From contig NZ_PQSU01000009.1 of assembly GCF_002920615.1 (NCBI RefSeq), positions 204,901 to 268,900 on the forward strand: 64,000 nucleotides of DNA, in the 5' to 3' direction. The DNA is from Streptomyces sp. Ru62. Lineage in GTDB: Bacteria > Actinomycetota > Actinomycetes > Streptomycetales > Streptomycetaceae. This document shows positions 1 through 8,664 of the stretch, piece by piece. Each line of letters starts with the position of its first letter. Position 1 is the stretch's first letter. A program made the translations under genes and the position numbers. The notes below the pieces were generated by a model, which saw only the letters and a program-made list of their open reading frames with translations, was not told where the DNA came from and did not search any database.

Positions 1-763
1 TCAGCCGCAGAGCCGCCAGCCGCCTGTCGCGGTGTTCACCGCCGAACCTGGTGGCCGCGGCGATGAACACGGCGACCGGGGTGAGCAGTACCACGATGCC
101 GACGACGGTGAGCAGCACGAGATCGGGGGCCAGGGGCTTGTCCGCATAGACCTTGCCGAAGTGGTCGAGCCGCCGTGCGCCCGCCACGCCGCTCTCCATG
201 TGCTCGCCGCCCAGGAAGAAGACGTACTCGCCGGGGCCGAGCAGGCCCGAGTCGTCCACCTCTCCCGCGACCGGGTGGTCGAGGCGGGCACGCAACAGGC
301 CGTTCCCGGGCTGCGCGAGCAGTCGTCCGAGGGCCGGTGACACGACCATCTCGCCCGGCCGCGGAAACCTGTCAAGCCCGGGCGGCAGAGGGGCATCGGG
401 CCCCTCGGGTTCCACGAGTCGGCCGCGGATCGCAATACCGCGGAAGACCGTGTCGATGTCACTCACCAGTACGGTGCGCCGGGAAGCCGGTACGACCCGG
501 TCGTCCAGGTTGACGTCGATGCGTCCGTGGATGCGCGCGTCGCGATGCTGCCTGGCCGTGGGCACCGATGCCGCGAGAAGCAGCACGGCGACCCCGACTC
601 CGATCCCCGCGGCCATCAGGACGGTTCGTACCGCGCTGCCCCGGCCGCCGGTCAGGGCGAGTCTTGCTCCCAGGGCGAGTGCGCGGAACCGGCCGAGGCG
701 CTTTCTGTGTTCCGGAGCCAGGACCGGGACGGGACCGGGTTGATCTGGCCGACGTGGGCTCAC
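1..763 (-). CDS. FtsX-like ABC transporter permease, N-terminal part
   Basis: This is the first 254 residues of a membrane permease that runs off the window. The GTG start at 763 has a GAGG ribosome site six bases upstream. A basic N-terminus leads into a hydrophobic segment at about residues 45-68. A long extracytoplasmic stretch follows, then a second hydrophobic segment near residues 205-235, and the visible part ends in RRLAALRL. That order (one helix, a large outer domain, then the helix bundle with an RxxxLRLxG motif) is the MacB/FtsX permease layout. Such permeases work with a cytoplasmic ATPase, which must lie outside the window if present. Substrate unknown. Confidence 0.8.
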   Translation of the reverse strand, partial: MSPRRPDQPGPVPVLAPEHRKRLGRFRALALGARLALTGGRGSAVRTVLMAAGIGVGVAVLLLAASVPTARQHRDARIHGRIDVNLDDRVVPASRRTVLVSDIDTVFRGIAIRGRLVEPEGPDAPLPPGLDRFPRPGEMVVSPALGRLLAQPGNGLLRARLDHPVAGEVDDSGLLGPGEYVFFLGGEHMESGVAGARRLDHFGKVYADKPLAPDLVLLTVVGIVVLLTPVAVFIAAATRFGGEHRDRRLAALRL

Positions 764-1148
764 TGACTTCCTCTCGTGCTGCGGCAGAGCTGTGTCCGGC
801 CCGATGGCAGGGAGCAGGCTGGGTCCGCCAGGGCGGGGCGAAAAGTCGAAAGCGGCGTACAGGGGTGGCCGCCTCCTGCGTGCGCGGCGCACGGCACGGC
901 AGCCCGGACGGGGATGTCCCTGGACGCCGGAACGACTATACACAGGGTGTGTAGTGGGCTGGATGATTCTCGCGGCGTACCCGGTGCCGCTGAGCCGCAA
1001 AGGGCGCTGCGGCACCGGTGAAGACCGCTGCCGGGTCGGTGGCACCGACGACCTGAGCCGCGTGTCAGAAGGGCACGATCCCCTGTTCGGCCGGCCTGCC
1101 TGTGGCGGTTGCCGCGTAAGAAGTCGTGAACCCGCCGGGTGGTGCCGT
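764..1148. other. Intergenic region, 385 bp
   Basis: No convincing gene was seen. The region separates the permease start from the pheA stop and holds the leader of the permease gene, including the dyad at 935-955. Confidence 0.5.
935..955. promoter_or_regulatory. Inverted repeat, likely operator of the permease gene
   Basis: The arms ACTATACAC and GTGTGTAGT are separated by AGG and match at eight of nine positions. The dyad lies about 170 bp upstream of the permease GTG at 763. Symmetric sites of this size with TAC/GTA half-sites are typical of small GntR- or PadR-type regulators of ABC transporters. The cognate regulator is not in the window, so the role is inferred from symmetry and position only. 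Confidence 0.5.
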
Positions 1149-2027
1149 CTACGCACCCGCCTGCCGAGCCTCGCGCCGGCTCCAGCTCCTCAGCCGGTAC
1201 GGATGAGCCGGGTACACGCCCAGGACGCGCACCTCGGAGGAGAAGAACCGCAGCTCGTCCAGGGCGAGGGCGACATGGTCGTCGCCGGGATGCCCCTCGA
1301 CCTCGATGTAGAAGCGGCTCGCGTTGAGCCCCGCGCCGATCTGATAGCTCTCGATCTTGGTGAGGTTGACCCCGCTGCTGGAGAACCCGCCGAGCGCCTT
1401 GTACAGCGCACTCGGTATGTTGCGCACACTGAAGAACAGACTCGTCATCGTCGGCTTCCCGGTCTGCGGCACCGGAGCGGCCTCCCGGGACAGCACGACG
1501 AACCGCGTGGTGTTGTCAGGGTCGTCCTCGACCTCGGCGCGCAATACCTCCAGGCCGTGGAGCGCGGCCGCGGCGGGCGGGGCGAGCGCGGCGTGCCGCG
1601 GGTCGCCCAGCTCGGCCACCTCGCGCGCCGCTCCGGCCGTGTCGTCGCTGACGAGGGTGCGCCAGCCACCCTCCCGCAGCACCTTGCGGCACTGCCCCAG
1701 GGCGTGCACGTGGCTGCGAACGTACTCGACCTGGTCCAGGGTGCCGCCCGCCACGCCCATGAGGTCGAAGCGGATGGGCAGGAAGTGTTCGGCGACGATG
1801 TGAAGGCCCGAGTCCGGCAGCAGGTGGTGCACGTCGGCGACGCGTCCCGCCGCGGAGTTGTCCACCGGGATCACCGCTACGTCGGCGTCGCCCAGGATCA
1901 CGGCGTCCAGGGCTTGACTGAAGCTGGTGCAGGGCAGTTCGCCGTTCGCCGGGTACAGGGCGTTCGCGACGGACGCCGAGTTGGAACCGGGTTCTCCCTG
2001 GTATGCGACAGTGATCACGTTCTTCAC
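1149..2027 (-). CDS. pheA: Prephenate dehydratase with divergent ACT domain
   Basis: The enzyme converts prephenate to phenylpyruvate, the step before phenylalanine. The catalytic part (about residues 1-185) carries the TRF motif in NTTRFVVL near residue 173. An ACT domain follows (about 190-270). The motifs that normally bind phenylalanine are altered: GALV is replaced by SALY and ESRP by ESYQ. ESYQ-type ACT domains are typical of alphaproteobacterial enzymes, so this may be a second, differently regulated pheA beside a housekeeping copy. The GTG start at 2027 overlaps the stop of the upstream gene (GTGA), indicating translational coupling. A second GTG nine bases inside is an alternative start. 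Confidence 0.9.
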   Translation of the reverse strand: MKNVITVAYQGEPGSNSASVANALYPANGELPCTSFSQALDAVILGDADVAVIPVDNSAAGRVADVHHLLPDSGLHIVAEHFLPIRFDLMGVAGGTLDQVEYVRSHVHALGQCRKVLREGGWRTLVSDDTAGAAREVAELGDPRHAALAPPAAAALHGLEVLRAEVEDDPDNTTRFVVLSREAAPVPQTGKPTMTSLFFSVRNIPSALYKALGGFSSSGVNLTKIESYQIGAGLNASRFYIEVEGHPGDDHVALALDELRFFSSEVRVLGVYPAHPYRLRSWSRREARQAGA

Positions 2028-2980
2028 CCCTTCCTGAGGGGCGTGTTGTCGACAGGCGGCAGAATCTCCGTTGCGCGTCGCGCCTGCTGGAGTATCGGGG
2101 AACTGGTCTCGATGATGCTCACCAGGTCGTGCCGGTCGCCCATCGTGTCCCCGGACAGGATCTGCTGGTAGGCCTCGGTCAGGACGTGCTGGACGACGAT
2201 GGCCACCTGCCGGACCTGCTGCGCGAGCCGCGCTTCCATGGCCTGCGGCAGAACATCCCGGGCGGCGGGGAGATCGTGCACGGTGGCCGCCAGACTCGAC
2301 CGCTCGTCGTGCAGTACGGCCGCCAGCTCGACGGCCTGCCCGGCGGGTGCCGCCGGCGGGTGCGGCGGCGCCGCGCCCGGCACACTGCCCGCCAGCGCGT
2401 CTGTCGTCCGACGGGCCGCTCCCAGCGCCAGGGCGGCGATCGCGGTCCAGTGGAAGGCGGCGTCGCTCGCGAACAGGGGCTTGCCCGTCGTGTACGTGGC
2501 GAAGCCGACCGGCACGTACACATCGACCGCTACGTACGCGTCCGTCGCCCGCGACACCAGCCCGGACGCCGGGTGGCTGTCGCCTCTGCCCCGCGGGAGC
2601 ATGCCCGTCGTGCGGAGGTTCCTGGCGGGCATCACGAACAGATCGGCGGCGTTCCGCTCGGCAGCCGTACCGGCACAGGACCGTCGGCCGTCGGCGAGCG
2701 GTAGGGCCACCCACGGCGCGGCGTCCGCAGCGGAGGGCAGCCGCCAGTGCCCCGAGAGGGTGTAACCCCCGGAAACCGGCCGTACGGCTGGTGTACCGGT
2801 CCGGTCGGTGCCGGGGAAGCCGGTGGGCAGCGGTGCCGCCCAGTTCCAGGTGCTGGTCAAGGCCCGCCAGGCTGCGGCGGGATCGTCATGGCCGCGCTTC
2901 TCGAAGGCGGAGAGCACCGCCAGAAGGGCGGTGTCCGGTCCCAAGGCCCTCAGCGGGTCGTAGTGCGTCGGCATCGACAT
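2024..2980 (-). CDS. Acyl-CoA dehydrogenase-like flavoprotein
   Basis: A 318-residue protein with the beta-domain signature GGYTLSGHW...PSAADAAPWVAL near residues 70-95, as in acyl-CoA dehydrogenases and the related flavin monooxygenases (DszC/HpaB-like). A helical C-terminal half follows. At 318 residues it is shorter than the usual 380-400, and much of the N-terminal helical domain seems to be missing. It may be a specialised or partly decayed member. It starts four bases after the stop of the dehydrogenase gene and overlaps pheA by four bases, so the three genes form one operon. The substrate cannot be read from sequence. Confidence 0.7.
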   Translation of the reverse strand: MSMPTHYDPLRALGPDTALLAVLSAFEKRGHDDPAAAWRALTSTWNWAAPLPTGFPGTDRTGTPAVRPVSGGYTLSGHWRLPSAADAAPWVALPLADGRRSCAGTAAERNAADLFVMPARNLRTTGMLPRGRGDSHPASGLVSRATDAYVAVDVYVPVGFATYTTGKPLFASDAAFHWTAIAALALGAARRTTDALAGSVPGAAPPHPPAAPAGQAVELAAVLHDERSSLAATVHDLPAARDVLPQAMEARLAQQVRQVAIVVQHVLTEAYQQILSGDTMGDRHDLVSIIETSSPILQQARRATEILPPVDNTPLRKG

Positions 2981-2984
2981 GTGT

Positions 2985-3962
2985 TCAGGCCGCCTGTTCG
3001 TCGACTTGGGCTCCGGTTGCCGTCAGGACGACGTTGTGCAACTCCTGGCCCTGCTGGTAGCGGCCCAACTGCTGGCTCAGGAAGTCCTTGCTCATGGTCT
3101 GGAACGCGTCCGTGAACGCGGCCACATGAGGGGTGATCAGCGCGCCGGGGAGGTGCCACAGGGGGTGGTCGGCCGGCAGGGGCTCTGGATCCGTGACGTC
3201 GAGCGCGGCCCGCAGCCGCCCGGCCCGCAACCTTCGGACCAGGGCGTCGGTGTCGACCAGTTCCCCGCGCGCGATGTTCACGAGCATCGCGTCGTCCCGC
3301 AACAGCGCCAGTGTTTCCGCGCCGAACATGCCGCGCGTCCGGTCGGTCAGGGGCGCGCACAGCACGACCGCGTCCACCGTGGGCAGCAGCGCGGGCAGCT
3401 CCGCCACGCCGTGCACGTGCCCCGCCCGGGTCACACGCGCCGTGCGGGCCACGAGGACCACCTCGCACCGGAACGGGCTCAGCCGGGCGGCGACCGCCGC
3501 GCCCACGGCCCCGTAGCCGACGATCAGGACGCGTTTGCCGACCAGTGTCATCCGGAACTCGGGCTGCCATCTTCCCTCGGCCTGGCGCGTACCGAAGTCG
3601 TCGAGTCCCCGGACCAGAGCAAGCAGCAGGGTCACCGCCAGCTCGGCTGTCGCCTCGCGGTGCACACCGCGGCCGGTCGCGAGCCGCATGCCGGTGGGCA
3701 CGCGGTCCAGCAGCGGCATGACGTACTCGTAGCCGGAGCTGAGGAGTTGGAGCACTTCGAGGTTGCGCATGCGCGGCAGAACCGAGCGCAGCACGTGGTC
3801 GGCGCCCGGCGACGGTGGGCCGACCAGGAAACGCACATCGTCCGGATCGCCGGGTAGTGCGGTCGAGCCGTCCCAGAAGTCGTACCGCAACCCGGCCGGC
3901 AGGCCGGGGATCTGGTGCGGGGGGTACGGGAGCCAGACGGTCCTGGCGTCGCCGTCCTTCAT
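2985..3962 (-). CDS. D-isomer-specific 2-hydroxyacid dehydrogenase
   Basis: This is an NAD(P)-dependent reductase of 2-oxo acids, 325 residues. The Rossmann motif GYGAVGAAVA lies near residue 148. The catalytic triad of the family is visible: Arg in NIARGE (about 232), Glu in DPEPLP (about 258) and His in ITPHVA (about 280). It is the first gene of an operon with an acyl-CoA dehydrogenase-like gene and pheA. An attractive inference is that it reduces phenylpyruvate, the product of PheA, to phenyllactate, but substrate choice cannot be read from sequence. The ribosome site is weak. Confidence 0.88.
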   Translation of the reverse strand: MKDGDARTVWLPYPPHQIPGLPAGLRYDFWDGSTALPGDPDDVRFLVGPPSPGADHVLRSVLPRMRNLEVLQLLSSGYEYVMPLLDRVPTGMRLATGRGVHREATAELAVTLLLALVRGLDDFGTRQAEGRWQPEFRMTLVGKRVLIVGYGAVGAAVAARLSPFRCEVVLVARTARVTRAGHVHGVAELPALLPTVDAVVLCAPLTDRTRGMFGAETLALLRDDAMLVNIARGELVDTDALVRRLRAGRLRAALDVTDPEPLPADHPLWHLPGALITPHVAAFTDAFQTMSKDFLSQQLGRYQQGQELHNVVLTATGAQVDEQAA

Positions 3963-4395
3963 GGTAGATCAACTTCTTCCAGCTTCGTTGCCGCGTGGAC
4001 CGACACGGACACACGTAGTGGTCCACGCGGATTCTGATTGCCTCCATGCAGTTTCATGCATCCGTGACACTAGACGTGTCAGTCGATGTGAAGGTTTGAT
4101 GTGAAGCTCGCCACTTGAACGGCTGCGCCGTGGCGGAGTGGGCACGATCAGGGCAACGCACCGGAGCCTGCAGGGGACTTGGCCCACAACGTCAGCGCAG
4201 GTGGCGACTGGTAATCGTGCGCTTCGAGGCGATTCACGCGACGTTCAATCGCGCAGACCGATCCGGAACACAACGTTGTGATGGACTCGCCATAACGTCT
4301 GCTACGTTCGAGGCGCATCGAACGCGGGCCGACATGGATCTCCGGTCGGCCGCGAGCCGATGTGACCTTCACCTCTGCCCAGATTTGGGAAGTTG
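3963..4395. promoter_or_regulatory. Divergent promoter region, 432 bp
   Basis: This non-coding stretch lies between the dehydrogenase operon (leftward) and the amidase gene (rightward). It is AT-richer than its surroundings. It contains a perfect inverted repeat at 4065-4081 and a CATGCA direct repeat (4045-4050 and 4055-4060) with starts one helical turn apart. No small gene was recognised. Confidence 0.5.
4065..4081. promoter_or_regulatory. Perfect 6-bp inverted repeat, candidate operator
   Basis: TGACAC and GTGTCA are separated by TAGAC, about 105 bp upstream of the 2-hydroxyacid dehydrogenase start. The symmetry and promoter position suggest a repressor site. No regulator gene adjoins it. 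Confidence 0.45.
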
Positions 4396-6318
4396 ATGAC
4401 ACAAGAGACGAATGCCCGCCGGAAGCATGCCCTCCGGCGGCGTCCCGTTGCGCTGGGTGCCGCGGCCGTGGCCGTGGCCGGAGCCATCGCACTGCCGGTG
4501 GTGGCGCAGGCGACTCAGGGCGACCCCGCGACCGACCCCACCCTGCAGAAGGCGTTCTCGGCTGCCGCGGCCGAATTCCACGTTCCCCCGCAGGTGTTGC
4601 TCGCGGTGGCCTACGAGCAGTCGGCCTGGGACTCCCACAAGGGGCAGCACAGTGCCTCGGGTGGTTACGGCCCGATGCACCTGACCGACGTCACCCCCGA
4701 GATGATCGCCGGCGGCTCCGCGGGCATGGCCGGCCGCGCCGAGGCCGCCGAGCTCGCGAAGGGCGAGGACAAACACACCCTGCGGACCGCTGCGAAGCTC
4801 TCCGGACTGTCCGTCGACGAAGTGCGTACCGATCCCTCGGCGAACATCCGCGCCGGAGCTGCGCTGCTCGCGTCGTACCAGAAGGAACTGAACGGCCAGA
4901 CCTCCGACAACCCGGACGACTGGTACGGGGCGGTCGCCCGGTACAGCCAGGCCACCGTGCGCCAGGGCGCGTCGGCGTTCGCGAACCGGGTCTTCGACAC
5001 CATGAAGAAGGGTGTCACCCGCAAGACGGACGACGGCGAGATCGTGCGGCTCACCGCCGACAGCGAGGTGACCCCGGCCACGTCGCAGATGAAGGCGCTC
5101 AAGCTGCCGAGCGCCGAGGCGACGATCGACTCCGAGTGCCCGCCGACCCTGGACTGCACCTTCGTCCCGGCCGCCCCGGGCAACGGGCAGGTTGCGGACC
5201 GGCCCGCGAACGGGATCAGGATCGACCAGATCGTCATCCACGACACCGAGTCGCCCTATGAGTCGGCCATCGCCACGTTCCAGAACCCGTCGAGCTTCAC
5301 CTCGGCCCACTACGTGGTGCGCTCCTCCGACGGCGCGGTGACCCAGATGGTGCCCACCAAGAACCTGGGCTTCCACGCGGGCAATTACTCCACCAACCTG
5401 CACTCGATCGGCATCGAGCACGAGGGCTACGCGGCGCACGGTGCCACCTGGTACACCCAGGCGGAGTACCGATCGACCGCGGAGCTGGTGAAGTACCTGG
5501 CCAAGCGCTTCGACATCCCGTTGGACCGTCAGCACATCATCGGTCACGACAATGTCCTGGCGCCGGCCGATCGGTTCACCAAGGACCAGCACTGGGACCC
5601 GGGCCCCTCCTGGGACTGGGAGCGCTTCATGGGCCTGGTCGGTGCTCCACCGAGGGCACGGCACGGCGTCGGCCCCGTGGGCTCAGCCGTGACGATAGCG
5701 CCGGATTTCACCCGGAACGAGCAGACCGTGCAGCTCTGCCCGCAGGATGACGGCAGCGGCGTCACCAAGGAGTGCACGACCATGCGCCAGGCGTCGAACT
5801 TCGTCCGTCTGCACACGGAACCGCGTGCTGACGCGCCGCTCTTCGCCGAGCAGTCGATCCACCCGGACGAGCCCGGCACCGACCGGATCAGCGACTGGGG
5901 CTCCGCGGCCCAGGCCGGCCAGCAGTTCGTCGTCGCCGGCAAGAAGGGCGACTGGACGGCCCTTTGGTACAGCGGCAGCAAGGTGTGGTTCCACAACCCG
6001 CACGGTCGCCTCACTGTTCCCGCCCATGACGTGACCATCGTTCGGCCCGCCGGTACCGAGTCCCTGAAGGTCTTCGGCACCAGCTACCCGGACGCCGACG
6101 AGTACCCCGAGGGTCTCTCGCCGTCGACGCAGGCCCCGCTGAGCATGTACAGCGTTCCCGCCGGGCAGGCGTATGTGGCCACGGCCGAACCGACGCCGAC
6201 CGACGACTTCTTCCCGTCCAGCGGCAAGGTCGTCTTCGGTGCCAAGAAGATGTACACGATCCAGTACAGCCACAAGACCGCGCTGATCCAGGCGGACGGG
6301 GTCAACGCCACGCGTTGA
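4396..6318 (+). CDS. Secreted N-acetylmuramoyl-L-alanine amidase (amidase_2) with N-terminal lytic transglycosylase-like domain
   Basis: A 640-residue cell-wall hydrolase. A basic N-terminus and hydrophobic core ending near VVAQA (about residues 1-37) form a signal peptide. Residues 45-230 look like a lysozyme-type transglycosylase fold, with a candidate acid Glu in AYEQSAW and a GYGPMHL motif. Residues 275-415 are an amidase_2/PGRP domain. Its likely zinc ligands are His282 in VIHDTE, His in IIGHD and Asp in WDPGP. The C-terminal 200 residues look like SH3-type wall-binding modules. GGGAAG precedes the ATG at 4396, and an in-frame TTG three bases earlier is less likely. It may cut both the glycan and the peptide link of peptidoglycan. 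Confidence 0.9.
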   Translation: MTQETNARRKHALRRRPVALGAAAVAVAGAIALPVVAQATQGDPATDPTLQKAFSAAAAEFHVPPQVLLAVAYEQSAWDSHKGQHSASGGYGPMHLTDVTPEMIAGGSAGMAGRAEAAELAKGEDKHTLRTAAKLSGLSVDEVRTDPSANIRAGAALLASYQKELNGQTSDNPDDWYGAVARYSQATVRQGASAFANRVFDTMKKGVTRKTDDGEIVRLTADSEVTPATSQMKALKLPSAEATIDSECPPTLDCTFVPAAPGNGQVADRPANGIRIDQIVIHDTESPYESAIATFQNPSSFTSAHYVVRSSDGAVTQMVPTKNLGFHAGNYSTNLHSIGIEHEGYAAHGATWYTQAEYRSTAELVKYLAKRFDIPLDRQHIIGHDNVLAPADRFTKDQHWDPGPSWDWERFMGLVGAPPRARHGVGPVGSAVTIAPDFTRNEQTVQLCPQDDGSGVTKECTTMRQASNFVRLHTEPRADAPLFAEQSIHPDEPGTDRISDWGSAAQAGQQFVVAGKKGDWTALWYSGSKVWFHNPHGRLTVPAHDVTIVRPAGTESLKVFGTSYPDADEYPEGLSPSTQAPLSMYSVPAGQAYVATAEPTPTDDFFPSSGKVVFGAKKMYTIQYSHKTALIQADGVNATR

Positions 6319-7509
6319 CGGGTTTCACAGGGGTGGGGGGCCTGACCGGTCGGCCATCCGGCGCAGTGGCAGGCGCCTATCGACCGACATGTCGTCCCCG
6401 CCTCTGCTGAAGTGACCGTCAGACGCTTCCGTCATCGACCGAGCGCGACGACCGGCTGCCGATCAGGACGGCCGGCCGGATGAACTCCTCAGGGTCGCCG
6501 GAGGAGGGCGTGGAGCGGCGAGCAGCACAACACTGGAGAGAACCTCCAGGGGCGTGCCCGCGCGAGCGCGCCAGGTGCCTGCTTCCGGCGAACGGCCCTT
6601 GGGCCCGTGCCGGCCCGTGGCTTGATCACGTGAGTGGACCCAAGCCCTTTCCGCTCGGGCCGCTGCCGCTGCCGAGCCCGCGCAGGCCCGGAACGCGCTT
6701 GCGGGATGTGCGGCTGCTCCGGACACGGCAGAAGCCTGACGTTTCGACAGACTGGAAGAGCAGGACACTGCCTCCCGCGTTCCAGCACAGTAGGCAGCGC
6801 GCGGTGTGGGAGGACGCCGGAGCGCTCGGCCGATCGCCGCGGAGCGCCTCCGGCTCCAGCGGGGCGTCGTCGGTGACCGAGCCGCCGGCCACCGAGAAGG
6901 CGATGCGGAAGTGGCTGACGCACGGCCAGAGCATGGGGCCGGGCCTGCTGTACGAAGTCGTGCCCGCACACCTCCGGGACCATTGCTTCTCCTCCGCGCA
7001 GCGAGCGGCGCTGCCGCGCCTCCTGGCGGACACCAAGGGCCTGGTCCGCGCGGACACGGTCAAGGACACGGCGGGCCGTGCAGGCGAGGCCTTCTCCCCC
7101 AACGACCTCTTCGGTGGCCTGCCCAGTAGGCGGACGCTCATCTTCGACCCACAGACCGGGAACCTGACACCGGTCGGCTCACGGGTGGCAAGTCCGCATG
7201 ACGTGGAGGCGGGCGAACGGCCCCGCCGCCGAGGCCGGCTGCCAGATCCCGCTGTGGGCATGAGCCCGGATCAGACGCTTCCGCCGAGCGCGGGGCGGCG
7301 ATCCCCTTCTCGACGGAGCGGCGTGGCAGGCCGCCGAGCGGCCAGCCGCACGGCCGAGCGACAGCACGGCACCACCAGTTGGCCCGCCGCGATCGGCCAA
7401 CGAGCGCCGCGTCCAGCGCGACGGAGACCGAGGCCGGGCTGCGGGTCAGTCCAGGCCCCGCTCCGTCCCAGCGTGGAGGATGCGGTCGTCCGCCCGGCCC
7501 TCATCGGGT
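6319..7509. other. Non-coding, decayed region
   Basis: About 1.2 kb without an intact gene. The only recognisable coding trace is the fragment at 6890-7200. The rest shows no family signature in any frame. Confidence 0.5.
6890..7200 (+). pseudogene. Remnant resembling the C-terminus of CU044_5270-family proteins
   Basis: A stretch of one forward frame reads like the end of this actinobacterial family of uncharacterised surface-linked proteins. It has a helical segment with VPAHLRDH, then VKDTAGRAGEAFS and then RRTLIFDPQTGNL. The family shows a DAAGRxG turn followed by LIFDPxTGxL. There is no start, no N-terminal half and no ribosome site, so it is a relic. The match is from memory of the family pattern only. 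Confidence 0.4.
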
Positions 7510-8289
7510 CTACGCAGGCACCTCTTGCAACACCCACTCGTTTCCGTCCGGGTCGTTGAACGTGGCGTACGAGCGGTATTCGAGCCGTTTCGGATGGGGG
7601 CCGCTGCGCCGAGTCTCATCAGTGCAACGGTGGAACATGTCGCAGGTGTCGTGGAAGATCTCACCCGTCCTGACCCCCCGCTCATGGAGTTGCAGGCATG
7701 CCCTCTCGATGTCGGTCACGACGAGATGGAGCCCCCGGACCGTGCCCGGCAGGGCCGTTGTCACCCCGGTTCCGAAAAGGATTGAGCACGGAGATCCCGG
7801 AGGCGTCATGTGTACCACTCGATATGATTCGTCGCTGGTGTGGTCCTCGTCCAGGCGGAACCCCACCGCCTGATAGAAGGCCTTGGCGCGATCGACGTCG
7901 GAGACGGGGAGGACGACCAGCTCCAGCCTGAACTCCAACAGGGCCTCGCCGCCTTCGGCGCTGATCGCAGCCGTTTCGGCGCGCGCCGGACTCTCCACCT
8001 CCTGGATCTCCATCCGGTAGACGTAGAGTTCCGGGCTGCGCCCGTGTGAGGTGACTGTCCAACCGCCCACCACACGCCAGGCTGCGTCGCGTCCCCGCAG
8101 AGGCTCTCCTTCCGGTGCGGAGGCTGAACGCAGCTCGGCCTCCAGTTCCTCGTGCCGCTCGTGCGGCACGTGCAGTTCCAGAGCGAACCGGCGCGGGGGA
8201 CGACCACCGGCGACGGGGGTGAAGGACGGCAGCTCCACGGCCGGAACCTCGCGGAGCGCATTGAGCAACGTGACGTGCAACGTCGTCAT
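7510..8289 (-). CDS. VOC (glyoxalase/bleomycin-resistance fold) protein with N-terminal extension
   Basis: The 259-residue protein has an N-terminal half (about 1-125) that I do not recognise. A C-terminal VOC domain (about 130-258) follows, with ELVVLPVSDVDRAKAFYQAVGF at its start and FNDPDGNEWVLQE at its end, the usual first and last metal-ligand strands. VOC proteins include dioxygenases, isomerases and antibiotic-binding proteins, so activity is open. The ATG at 8289 has AGGAAGAG eight bases upstream, and an in-frame GTG two codons earlier is less likely. It is preceded by a TGTCAC-N17-GGTC promoter-like element, shared with other small redox genes in this window. Confidence 0.82.
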   Translation of the reverse strand: MTTLHVTLLNALREVPAVELPSFTPVAGGRPPRRFALELHVPHERHEELEAELRSASAPEGEPLRGRDAAWRVVGGWTVTSHGRSPELYVYRMEIQEVESPARAETAAISAEGGEALLEFRLELVVLPVSDVDRAKAFYQAVGFRLDEDHTSDESYRVVHMTPPGSPCSILFGTGVTTALPGTVRGLHLVVTDIERACLQLHERGVRTGEIFHDTCDMFHRCTDETRRSGPHPKRLEYRSYATFNDPDGNEWVLQEVPA

Positions 8290-8323
8290 GACCACATCTC
8301 TTCCTGAAGTCTCTGCTCAGGAT

Positions 8324-8350
8324 GACCGGACGAGACGAAGGTCCGTGACA
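8324..8350 (-). promoter_or_regulatory. ECF-type promoter motif (site A)
   Basis: Read on the minus strand: TGTCAC, 17 bases, GGTC. It lies 35 bp upstream of the VOC gene start. The -35 half matches the TGTCACA element described for ECF41-type sigma factors. The same spacing recurs at four other places in this window. Confidence 0.6.
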
Positions 8351-8371
8351 GGCTGGTCGGGCGTCATGTGG

Positions 8372-8521
8372 TCATCGGGCACGGTCGTCAGGGGTGGGGT
8401 ACGGTTCTTGTCCGAGCCAGACCGGGGTGTTCCGTGGTAGCGGGTCCGTCACCGCGACGGGGACGGTCAGGACGTGAGCGGCGGAGGCCAGGGGGATCGG
8501 CTCGGTACCGAAGTCGGTCAT
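8372..8521 (-). CDS. Possible 49-residue microprotein downstream of whiB-like gene
   Basis: A short frame begins ATG ACC GAC at 8521, or at the GTG one codon earlier. The sequence starts MTDFGTEPIPLASA and ends YPTPDDRAR. Codon use is GC3-rich like the neighbours. The ATG overlaps the TGA of the preceding small frame, which suggests coupling. I do not recognise a family. Such a short frame could be chance. Confidence 0.4.
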   Translation of the reverse strand: MTDFGTEPIPLASAAHVLTVPVAVTDPLPRNTPVWLGQEPYPTPDDRAR

Positions 8522-8655
8522 CACCTCGATGGAGCCGTTGATGAAGTGCGGGACGGGGTCCCTTCCAGGCCCTCCGTCGGCACGATTGGGTTTCGGGTAA
8601 GAGAATCCCGGACAATTTTTGCCAGTTGCTCATCGGTCTCAGTCGGCTCACCCAC
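8521..8655 (-). CDS. Possible 44-residue microprotein downstream of whiB-like gene
   Basis: A GTG at 8655 opens a 44-codon frame ten bases after the WhiB stop. The product reads MGEPTETDEQLAKIVRDSL, followed by a flexible Ser/Thr/Pro tail. The predicted short amphipathic helix and the coupled stop/start with the next small frame argue for a real gene. The ribosome site is weak, so translation would depend on coupling from the WhiB gene. No known family. Confidence 0.4.
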   Translation of the reverse strand: MGEPTETDEQLAKIVRDSLTRNPIVPTEGLEGTPSRTSSTAPSR

Positions 8656-8664
8656 GTCGACCGG

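Noticed and set aside
792..2171. Long rightward open frame over the pheA region
   Set aside because: It is the complement of pheA and the acyl-CoA dehydrogenase-like gene; high GC makes long antisense frames common, and its product shows no family pattern.
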